From an uncultured Verrucomicrobiota bacterium (GTDB taxonomy: Bacteria; Verrucomicrobiota; Verrucomicrobiia; Limisphaerales; UBA9464): DNA of 64,000 nucleotides. The position numbers and the translations under genes were made by a program. Location of the stretch: positions 310,001 to 374,000 of the forward strand of contig CAIVQH010000060.1 in the NCBI GenBank assembly GCA_903907995.1, given 5' to 3'. Below, in pieces: positions 34,788-41,973 of this stretch; position 1 is the first letter of the stretch; each line of letters opens with the position of its first letter. The notes under the pieces were generated by a model, which was not told the origin of the DNA, did no database searches, and was given only the letters and a program-made list of their open reading frames with translations.

Positions 34788-35618
34788 GTGACGACGGATC
34801 ACACCATTGGCGAGACGGCGGGCTGGCAGAATCCCCTGCCCGGCAGGCTGCATAAGCCCGTGTTTGGGCTGTTCCTGCTGTGGCTCGCGCTGGCGCTGGT
34901 CATGCTGGTTCTGGGGATCGCCTGGCCGGAATCCGCCTCTGGGCTGGATGGCCTGCTCTGGCCGCTCGCGGCCGCGACCACTCTGGTCAGCCTCGCCCGG
35001 CGGCTGCCCTTGCAGAATGTCGTGGGCGTAGCCCTGGTCGCCGCCGGTCTGGGCCTTACCGCGCTGTGGATCGGCGCGCTCACCGACGTGCCCTTCGGCC
35101 GCCGCGAATTCACAGACCGCCTGGGTGAACGCCTGCCCGGCCGGGTGCCGTGGGCGCTGCCGTTTCTCTGGATCACGCTCACCGTGACCTGCCGGGGCGT
35201 CGCCCGGCTGATCCTGCGCCCCTGGCGCAAGCTGACCTTCTACGGCCTGTGGGTGATGGCGCTGGCCACCGGGCTGGCGCTGCTCTTTGACCTCGCGCTG
35301 GAACCGCTCGCCCACGCCCGGGGCTGGTGGCGCTGGGAGACCACTCCGCACACCCTCACCTGGCACACCGCGCCATGGGTGAACTTCCTCGGCTGGGTGC
35401 TCACGACACTGGCGATCTACGGCTTCTCTACGCCCTGGCTGCTAAACAAACAGCCGGTGAAACAGCCCACCGACTGGCATCCGCTGTTCGTGTGGTCGCT
35501 GCTGATCTTCTTCCTGGCAATCGGTTGCGCCATCAACGGGGCGTGGGCGGCGGGCGCGGTCATTTTGGTGGGCGGTTCGCTGACGGTCGTCTTCGCCATC
35601 CGGGGCGGACGCTGGTAG
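34788..35618 (+). CDS. Carotenoid biosynthesis membrane protein (DUF422/CruF-like)
   Basis: 276 residues from GTG 34788. Seven or so transmembrane helices. The ALEPLAHARGWWRWE segment, followed by W-H-T-A-P-W-V-N-F-L-G-W, matches the carotenoid synthesis/hydratase family (bisanhydrobacterioruberin hydratase, CruF), where hydrated carotenoid ends are made in the membrane. No phytoene genes are in the window, so the pathway step is inferred from the family only. Confidence 0.75.
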   Translation: MTTDHTIGETAGWQNPLPGRLHKPVFGLFLLWLALALVMLVLGIAWPESASGLDGLLWPLAAATTLVSLARRLPLQNVVGVALVAAGLGLTALWIGALTDVPFGRREFTDRLGERLPGRVPWALPFLWITLTVTCRGVARLILRPWRKLTFYGLWVMALATGLALLFDLALEPLAHARGWWRWETTPHTLTWHTAPWVNFLGWVLTTLAIYGFSTPWLLNKQPVKQPTDWHPLFVWSLLIFFLAIGCAINGAWAAGAVILVGGSLTVVFAIRGGRW

Positions 35619-35662
35619 TGGGTACTTCGCGAGTTGGGAACGCGTAGATTCGATTTGCCTTC

Positions 35663-35701
35663 CCCCTTACCCTAACTCTTTTCCTCGAGCAGAGGGGACA
35701 G
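35663..35701. repeat. Degenerate copy of the CTCTCCC hairpin repeat
   Basis: CCCTTACCCTAACTC is followed by TTTTCCTCGAGCAGAGGGGACAG. The wording matches the left ends of the repeats at 21228 and 24340. It lies in the 148-nt gap between convergent genes; nothing else is seen there. Confidence 0.5.
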
Positions 35702-35766
35702 ACGGGCGGCTTCGCGGCCTATCGGTGGGTGCTTCCGGCAAGTCCAGCGCCGGACTTCTCTGGAAT

Positions 35767-37119
35767 TCAGGCCGACGGCAGGGTGAGGTTGGATTCCGTC
35801 GGCGGGTTGTCGGCAGCGCGCAGACGCAGACGGCTCACGCGCAGGCCGTCGAGTTCCTCCACGAAGAGTTCGAAGCGCCCCACACGGACGCGATCCCCGC
35901 GCTTGGCAAAGCCGCCCAGGCGGCTGGTCAGCCAGCCGCTCACGGTGGTGACATCGGGCGTGTCGAGTGTCTCGCCGGTGAGTTCCTCCAGCTCGAAGAG
36001 CGGCAGGGTGCCTTCCAGCTCCCATTCCGTCTCGCTACGGCGGATCAGCCGGGGCTTCTCCTGGTCGAACTCGTCCTGAATCTGCCCGACGACTTCCTCG
36101 ATCACGTTTTCAAGAGTGACCATGCCGGTGGTGCCGCCGTACTCGTCCACGACCAGCGCCAGGTGCAGTTTGCGGTCGAGGAAGAACTGCAGCAGCCGTT
36201 CCAGCCGTGCGGATTCCGGCACAAAGATCAGCGGGCGCGCGACCGGGCGCAGGTCGGCACCGGTCTTGGCCTGGTTGCGAAGGGCGAAGAGATCCTTCAC
36301 GTGGACCACGCCCAGCGTGCGGTCGAGGTTGCCATCCACGCACAGCGGGAAGCGTGAATAGCGGCTCTGCTCGGCGAGCGCGAGACACTCGGCCATGGTC
36401 ATCGAAGTGCTCAGCGAGGTGAGTTCGCGGCGCGGCCGCATAACGTCGGAGGCGACCCGGCGGCGCAGGTCGAGCGCGTTGAGGACGATCTCGCGCCCAA
36501 GATCGGTTCCTGGAGATTTGCTCCGCGTGGTCAGGAACAGCAGGCGCAGTTCCTCCTCGGAGTGCGCGCCCTCTTGCTCGAGTGAATCAATGCCGAAACG
36601 GGCCAGCAGCCCGCGCGCGCTAGTGTCGATCATCCAGATGAGCGGATGGGCGACCTGTAAAAACCAGCGCAACGGCAGCGCCACGCCGAGCGCGACCGCC
36701 TCGGTTTTCTGGATGGCAATGGCCTTGGGCACCATCTCGCCGACCAGGATCAACACGAACGTAATTCCGAAAAAGCCGGTCCACGACACGGCCTCGATCA
36801 GCCAATGCAGGTGCGCCAGACCCAGGTGTTCCAATACGGGGTTGGCGGTGGTCTCCACGAGCGGTTCGACAAAGCGCCCGAGGCCGAGGCTGACCAGCGT
36901 GATGCCAAGCTGGGTGGCGCTGATGGCGGAGTTGATGTTCGCTTTGAGCGCCCGGGCAACCTTCGCGGCCCGGCGGCCCCGTGTGACCAGCGCATCGAGC
37001 TGCGCCTCGCGGATCTTCACCAGCGCGAGTTCGGCCGCGACGAAGAAGCCGTTGATGACGATCAGCACCAGCGCCAGTCCGACCTTGCAGGCAATGGTGA
37101 GCAGGAGATCGGTGTTCAC
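35767..37119 (-). CDS. CNNM/HlyC-CorC family protein with CBS pair (copy 1)
   Basis: 450 residues from GTG 37119, which overlaps the upstream stop (GTGA). An N-terminal CNNM (DUF21) membrane domain with an F-F-V-A-A-E-L-A-L-V-K-I-R-E motif is followed by a cytoplasmic CBS pair (MRPRRELTSLS, then VHVKDLFALR and VDEYGGTTGMVTLENVIEEVVG) and a C-terminal CorC_HlyC domain (ending DNPPTESNLTLPSA). The family includes magnesium/cobalt exporters and modulators; older annotations as hemolysins are misleading. Last of three consecutive paralogues. Confidence 0.9.
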   Translation of the reverse strand: MNTDLLLTIACKVGLALVLIVINGFFVAAELALVKIREAQLDALVTRGRRAAKVARALKANINSAISATQLGITLVSLGLGRFVEPLVETTANPVLEHLGLAHLHWLIEAVSWTGFFGITFVLILVGEMVPKAIAIQKTEAVALGVALPLRWFLQVAHPLIWMIDTSARGLLARFGIDSLEQEGAHSEEELRLLFLTTRSKSPGTDLGREIVLNALDLRRRVASDVMRPRRELTSLSTSMTMAECLALAEQSRYSRFPLCVDGNLDRTLGVVHVKDLFALRNQAKTGADLRPVARPLIFVPESARLERLLQFFLDRKLHLALVVDEYGGTTGMVTLENVIEEVVGQIQDEFDQEKPRLIRRSETEWELEGTLPLFELEELTGETLDTPDVTTVSGWLTSRLGGFAKRGDRVRVGRFELFVEELDGLRVSRLRLRAADNPPTESNLTLPSA

Positions 37120-38105
37120 AGCGCCACCTCCCCGAAGAGCACCCGCAGGATGTCGCCCAGGCTGATCAGGCCGCGCTCCCGGCCGGACGCGTCCACAACG
37201 ATGGCCAGATGTTCGCCGGCGCGCTGGAGACGTTGCAGGGCCTCCTCCAGCCGCGTGGATTCGTCGAGGAACAGCGCCGGCCGCAGATAATCGCCGGCGT
37301 TGGGCTTGGCCGCATCGGGCGACCGGTAGATCAAATTGCGAAGACTGATCACACCCGCCACGCGACGGGCTGCACCTTCACGGTTCCAAACTGGAAGGCG
37401 CGTGTGTTGCCGTTCATGGCAAAGCGCTATGACCGCCGCGACCGGGGTGGCCACGGTTACCGTATCCGCCGTTTCGAGCGGCATCGCGAGCTGGCCGACG
37501 GTACGGTTCTGGAGATCAAGCACACGGTTGATAAGGGTACGCTCGACCGGTTTCAGTCCTGTGCCGCTCTCCAGCATGTAAGCGCGGAGCTCTTCCCGGT
37601 TGCCGAAGACTCGGCCGGTCAATTCGCTGCCACCGGTGATCCGGAGCAGCAGCGAGGCAAAGCGCTCCACCAGCGTGACCAGTGGCGAGAGCGTGAAATG
37701 GACGATCCGGAACAACCACACCAGGCGCAGGCAAAGGCGGTTGGGCAGGAGCCGGAACAGTGACTTGGGCAGCAGCTCGGCAACGAGATAGACGACTCCG
37801 CCAACGGCGAGGAAGAGCGACCAGAAGATCCACGGCTGTTCGGCGAACGCGTTATGCAGGTCGGAGGTGATCTGCACGACGGCGGCGAAATTGGCGATCG
37901 TGTTCCCAACCAGGATCGTCCAAAGGAAGTTTTCCGGATGGTCCAGATAGCCGAGCAGCACCCTGGCTTGCGGCTTGCCCTCGCGCAGCCATTGGCGGAT
38001 GCGGAGCCGGCTGAGCGCCATCACGCCCGCCTCCATGCCCGACATGAAGAACGACAGGACCAGCCAGCCCCCGATCCCCAGCCAATGCAGCCAGTCGAGG
38101 ATCAC
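37116..38105 (-). CDS. CNNM-domain protein with CBS pair (copy 2, short)
   Basis: 329 residues from GTG 38105 overlapping the upstream stop (GTGA). The CNNM membrane domain has F-F-M-S-G-M-E-A-G-V-M-A-L-S-R-L-R in place of the usual AxE motif. It carries a CBS pair (AMPLETADTVTVATPVAAV, then ASGRERGLISLGDILRVL) but lacks the C-terminal CorC_HlyC domain of its neighbours, so it is about 100 residues shorter. Likely a divergent partner of the flanking paralogues. Confidence 0.85.
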   Translation of the reverse strand: MILDWLHWLGIGGWLVLSFFMSGMEAGVMALSRLRIRQWLREGKPQARVLLGYLDHPENFLWTILVGNTIANFAAVVQITSDLHNAFAEQPWIFWSLFLAVGGVVYLVAELLPKSLFRLLPNRLCLRLVWLFRIVHFTLSPLVTLVERFASLLLRITGGSELTGRVFGNREELRAYMLESGTGLKPVERTLINRVLDLQNRTVGQLAMPLETADTVTVATPVAAVIALCHERQHTRLPVWNREGAARRVAGVISLRNLIYRSPDAAKPNAGDYLRPALFLDESTRLEEALQRLQRAGEHLAIVVDASGRERGLISLGDILRVLFGEVAL

Positions 38106-39343
38106 GCGGCACCTCCGGATATCTCCACGAGAAGTTCCCGCACGCGCCGCTCGTCGGCGGATTTCACCGTGAGCCGCAGGCCACGATGGCTGAAGACCGC
38201 TCCCACAGGCGGCACCACTTCAGCCAGCTTGACCGCCAAGCCTCCCAAGGTGTCCACATCGGCCACATCTCCGAGCGCCGGATACTCGCGGCGGAAGTCG
38301 TCGAGCCGCATCAGGCCGTTCACACGCCAGCGGCCGGGTGCCAATTTTTCCATGACGAAGCCCGCCGCCTCGCCCTCGCTGCGGATCGGCCCCACGACGG
38401 CCTCCACCATATCCTCCAGCGTGACGAGTCCGGCGGTTCCGCCGAACTCATCCAGCACGATGGCCACGCCGCGCTGCTGGCGCTGCAACGCCTGGAGCAG
38501 TTGCAGCAGGTTCATGCTGCCGGGCACGAACGATGGAAATTCGAGCGCCTCGTCCAGGCCACCCTCCGGGTTCAGCAGCAGCGTGCGCGTGTTGAGGATC
38601 GCCACGACCGTGTCGGGCGACTCGTCGTACAGCGGGATGCGGTGGTGGCCGGCCTTGCGTGCGGCGGCGATCATGGCTTCACCGGGCAGGTCGTCGGGAA
38701 GCATCACCATCTGGGCGCGCGGTTTCATCACGTCGCGGGCGGTGCGCTGATCAAGGGTCAGCACCTGCAGGATCAGTTCCTTTTCGGACCGCCCCAGGGC
38801 CCCCTGCTGGTGGGCCAGTTCCACCAGGTCGGCGTATTCCTCATCCGAGACCTCCGCCTGCGGTTTGATTGATTTCGGTATGAACAGACGCAGGAGCACG
38901 TCCACAACCGCCTGCCCGATCCGGCGAAACGGGCCACTGAGATGGACCAGCCACTCCATCGGAACCGCCACACGCAACGCCCATTCTTCAGGCTCACGAA
39001 CGGCCAGAGCCTTGGGCATCACCTCGCACAGCAGCAGCAGGCCGGCGAACATCCCCAGCAGCAAGAGCGACATGGCCCAACCGCTGTGAATCGCGGCGAG
39101 CAGCGCCAACGCCACAAAGAAGGCGTTGGCGAGCGAATTGCCGAACACGAGGGTCGCCAGCAGGTCGGCGGGTTTGCCTAGCAGGCGCAGCACCGCCTCA
39201 CCACGCCGGGGCTGGGATTCCGCGAGCCGTTTGGCACGCCACTGGCCCAGCGAGAAGAGAGCCGACTCCGCCGCCGCAAAGAAAAAGCTGCCCGCTGCGA
39301 GGAACAGCAGCAGGGGAATGATGACAGCGAGTGGAAAATCCAC
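38102..39343 (-). CDS. CNNM/HlyC-CorC family protein with CBS pair (copy 3)
   Basis: 413 residues from GTG 39343, chosen because the first helix starts immediately (DFPLAVIIPLLLFLAAGSFF). The open frame reaches 39415, but that start would overlap the upstream gene. CNNM helix motif F-F-A-A-A-E-S-A-L-F-S-L; CBS pair with M-K-P-R-A-Q-M-V-M-L and a LDEFGGTAGLVTLEDMVEAVVG block; CorC_HlyC domain ending VLxVKSADERRVRELLVEI-like sequence. First of the three CNNM genes in transcription order. Confidence 0.88.
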   Translation of the reverse strand: MDFPLAVIIPLLLFLAAGSFFFAAAESALFSLGQWRAKRLAESQPRRGEAVLRLLGKPADLLATLVFGNSLANAFFVALALLAAIHSGWAMSLLLLGMFAGLLLLCEVMPKALAVREPEEWALRVAVPMEWLVHLSGPFRRIGQAVVDVLLRLFIPKSIKPQAEVSDEEYADLVELAHQQGALGRSEKELILQVLTLDQRTARDVMKPRAQMVMLPDDLPGEAMIAAARKAGHHRIPLYDESPDTVVAILNTRTLLLNPEGGLDEALEFPSFVPGSMNLLQLLQALQRQQRGVAIVLDEFGGTAGLVTLEDMVEAVVGPIRSEGEAAGFVMEKLAPGRWRVNGLMRLDDFRREYPALGDVADVDTLGGLAVKLAEVVPPVGAVFSHRGLRLTVKSADERRVRELLVEISGGAA

Positions 39344-39407
39344 GGCGTCAGCATGGCCGCGATTCCGGGCGGCTTCAATGCTGCGGGAGGGCGGCCCGCC
39401 GCCGCGC

Positions 39408-41009
39408 TTAGGCAACCCGCAGCCAGACCGTCTTCAAATAGGCCGGCTCATCACGGCTGATCGGAAAATCGGGCGGCTGCGGCACATAGTGCTCCCGGAC
39501 CACCCGGCGCCCCGCTCCGGCGATCGCATCATGCACCTGCGCCAGAAATTTTTCCGGGGCCAGGCCGGCGGCATTGGTGGAGGCAAAGAGCACGCCCTGG
39601 GGCTTCAGCACACGCAAGGCCTGCGTCACCAACTCGCCGTAGTCGTTGGCGGCACGGAATTCCCCATGCTCCTTGGAACGCGAAAAGGTCGGCGGATCGA
39701 GCAGCACCGCATCGAACTGGCGTCCCTTTTTCCCCAGCCGCCGCAGCCAGTCAAACACGTCGCCGAAGATGAAATCGTGGACGGACGGATCGGGACCGTT
39801 GAGCGCGAAATTGCGTCGCCCCCAGTCCAGATACTTGCGGGAAAGGTCCAGGCTCGTCGCCCGGGCTCCGCCCAGTGCGGCACAGACGCTGAAGGCACAA
39901 GTATAGGCGAAACAGTTCAACACCTCCCGCCCGGCCGCGCCTTCCGGAAACAACGGAAAGCCGGCGGCGATATGGTTCAGCAGCAGGCGGCGGCGATTGT
40001 CCCGCTGGTCGAGAAACAGACCGACGGAATAGCCCTCGGCAAAGCTCAGTTCGTAACGAACCCCGTTCTCCCGCACCTCGAACCGCTCCGGCGAGGTTTC
40101 ACCCACCACCGCCTGCGGACAGGTCTCGGCGGTCGTGGTCTGCCGCACGTGCCGAATGAGCGTCTTGTGATAGAGGCCGATGGGAGTGAGCGAGGACACT
40201 TCCGCTGGAGTGGGTAGACGTTCGCCTTGCGTCAGCACGAATTTGCCGAACTGATCGGCATACAGCCCGGCATGGTCGTCGGCGGCACCATGCCGCCTGC
40301 GGAAAGCGTCCGTTTCCGGTTTCACAATGAACGCGTCACGCAGCGCCTCGTGGGGCTCACGCTCAAAATTCGCGTCACTTTGGAATACCGGTTTCTCTTC
40401 ACCGGCGGCTGGATGCCGGAACGAAAGTTGCGCGGCATGAAGACAGACGCGGGGAAAATCGCTCCCGCCATAAAGTTTGTCGCCCAAGATCGGTAGCCCT
40501 TCCGACGCGGCGTGAACGCGGATCTGATGCGTGCGCCCGGTTACCGGTTTCGCTTCGATCCACACCCGTACGCCTTCCCGCCGGACGACGCGGAAGCGAG
40601 TTTCCGCCGGTTCCCCACCCTGCCCCTTGGCGCACGCCACATAGTGGTCGCCTGCCCGGCGAATCTCCGACTCCATGGTCCAGACTTCCCGATCCACCGG
40701 ACGATCCGTGACCAGCAGATAGGTCTTTTCAACCTCCCGCTGCATGAACTGCTCAGTAAGCGATTTGTTGGCCTGAGGTGTTTTGCCGAAAACCAGCAGA
40801 CCGCTGGTCTCCTTGTCGAGCCGGTGAACAATCGCCAGCGAGGCCCAGCGAGGCTCCCGGTGGCGCAGCCAGTCATAGATGCCCTCCCCGGCAAAGGGAG
40901 CCGGCGAATGGGTGTTCCAGCCGGCCGGCTTGTTGACGACGAGCAGGTGCTCGTCCTCGAACACCACGCAGGGCGGCAGGGCATCGGACAGTTTCACAGG
41001 CGTCATCAT
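39408..41009 (-). CDS. Fusion of RluA-type pseudouridine synthase and RlmI-like 23S rRNA methyltransferase
   Basis: 533 residues. Residues ~15-215 are an RluA-family pseudouridine synthase: VNKPAGWNTHSP, the catalytic-Asp motif HRLDKETSGLLVF, and TGRTHQIRVHAA. Residues ~235-533 are a class I SAM methyltransferase resembling RlmI/RlmK: LYADQFGKFV, a G-L-F-L-D-Q-R-D-N-R segment, VLNCFAYTCAFSV (SAM loop), FDAVLLDPPTFSRS (motif IV DPP) and a closing YLKTVWLRV. Both activities modify RNA, so a bifunctional rRNA-modifying enzyme is likely; the target bases are unknown. It follows the CPBP gene and precedes the CNNM genes. Confidence 0.88.
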   Translation of the reverse strand: MMTPVKLSDALPPCVVFEDEHLLVVNKPAGWNTHSPAPFAGEGIYDWLRHREPRWASLAIVHRLDKETSGLLVFGKTPQANKSLTEQFMQREVEKTYLLVTDRPVDREVWTMESEIRRAGDHYVACAKGQGGEPAETRFRVVRREGVRVWIEAKPVTGRTHQIRVHAASEGLPILGDKLYGGSDFPRVCLHAAQLSFRHPAAGEEKPVFQSDANFEREPHEALRDAFIVKPETDAFRRRHGAADDHAGLYADQFGKFVLTQGERLPTPAEVSSLTPIGLYHKTLIRHVRQTTTAETCPQAVVGETSPERFEVRENGVRYELSFAEGYSVGLFLDQRDNRRRLLLNHIAAGFPLFPEGAAGREVLNCFAYTCAFSVCAALGGARATSLDLSRKYLDWGRRNFALNGPDPSVHDFIFGDVFDWLRRLGKKGRQFDAVLLDPPTFSRSKEHGEFRAANDYGELVTQALRVLKPQGVLFASTNAAGLAPEKFLAQVHDAIAGAGRRVVREHYVPQPPDFPISRDEPAYLKTVWLRVA

Positions 41010-41048
41010 CAGACGGGCTGGGAGCTTGAATTCGCTCCCCGTTCCCCC

Positions 41049-41804
41049 TCAGGTGAAACGCCACTGGTTCGTCGCGATGGCGTAGATGCTGATAAGCAGG
41101 TTGGTCGTCGAGTGGGCCAGCATGGCATCACCCAGCCGTTTTTTTCGGAGTACCAACCACTGGTAGGCCGCCCCGCAGAGGACGCCCGGCAACCAGTCGT
41201 CGGGATGCGCGAGGCCGAAGATCACGCTGGTGACCACGAAGGCCACCGAATGCCACTGGCCAAGCGCGACTTCCTGGAACTTGGGGCTGACGATGTAGCG
41301 GTAGAAGAAGGATCGGTAGAAGACCTCCTCCATGGGCGGCACCACCAACGAACGCCCCAGCACCCGCACGAGGACAAAGGCCCAGCCCAGCGCGGCATTG
41401 TTCCCGAAGAAGGCCACGGGGTTCCACGGCAGCTCCGGTTTGGCCGGCTCGGGCACCTTGCCCGTGACCAGCTTCTGCCCCGCGTTCCAGATGTCCCCCA
41501 GGGTCGGCACGTGGCCGGAGAGCCCGATCCAGAGCACCGCGATGACCACGCCGACGGCCAGCCCTTCCCAACTGAACGCCCATTTGACCTCCGCCAGGAG
41601 GCCGCGCAGCGCCCAAAGCATCCATCCAACCAATACTGTCTTGGCCGCGTAGAGCCAATATTCGGAGCCGAGGAAAAACTTTCCTTGCAGTGAGCCTAGC
41701 AGCAGGAAAAGCAGGAAGGGCAGCGCGCGCGGAATTTCCGGCATCGCCAGGAGCTGCCGCCATCCTTGCGGCGTCGGATTTCCAGAATCGGGACGGGTTT
41801 CCAT
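41049..41804 (-). CDS. CPBP family intramembrane metalloprotease
   Basis: 251 residues from ATG 41804, with about seven transmembrane segments. The CPBP (Abi/CAAX-protease) motifs are present: PPMEEVFYRSFFYRY (EExxxR), V-V-T-S-V-I-F-G-L-A-H with the conserved H, and a final helix with MLAHSTTNLLISIYA (HxxxN). Family members are membrane proteases such as Rce1-like CAAX peptidases or bacterial immunity/regulatory proteases. First gene of the minus-strand run down to 35767. Confidence 0.87.
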   Translation of the reverse strand: METRPDSGNPTPQGWRQLLAMPEIPRALPFLLFLLLGSLQGKFFLGSEYWLYAAKTVLVGWMLWALRGLLAEVKWAFSWEGLAVGVVIAVLWIGLSGHVPTLGDIWNAGQKLVTGKVPEPAKPELPWNPVAFFGNNAALGWAFVLVRVLGRSLVVPPMEEVFYRSFFYRYIVSPKFQEVALGQWHSVAFVVTSVIFGLAHPDDWLPGVLCGAAYQWLVLRKKRLGDAMLAHSTTNLLISIYAIATNQWRFT

Positions 41805-41943
41805 CTGCGAAGTTTCAGGACTGCCGACGCGCCGGGGCAAGCGGGAATTGAGTTCATCAGCAGAACTCGCGGAAAAGCGTGCTTCGCGGCGCTTGCATTT
41901 CCCCAACCCCGTCCCCATGTTCCGCGCGCATTTTACAGCACAA

Positions 41944-41970
41944 ACCCCGCGAACGACGCGGGGTCTTTTA
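41944..41970 (+). terminator. Terminator-like hairpin just upstream of the Gly/Pro-rich protein gene
   Basis: An 8-bp perfect GC-rich stem (41944-41951 with 41957-41964, loop AACGA) is followed by CTTTTAT and then, at 41974, by the ATG. On the minus strand the stem is followed by TTTGTG, so it may also act there. In the 5' UTR of the plus-strand gene it looks like an attenuator, or the end of a short upstream transcript. Confidence 0.6.
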
Positions 41971-41973
41971 TCT

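Noticed and set aside
35767-39343. Hemolysins
   Set aside because: The CNNM/CBS/CorC_HlyC architecture is that of magnesium/cobalt transport-related proteins; the hemolysin label is historical.
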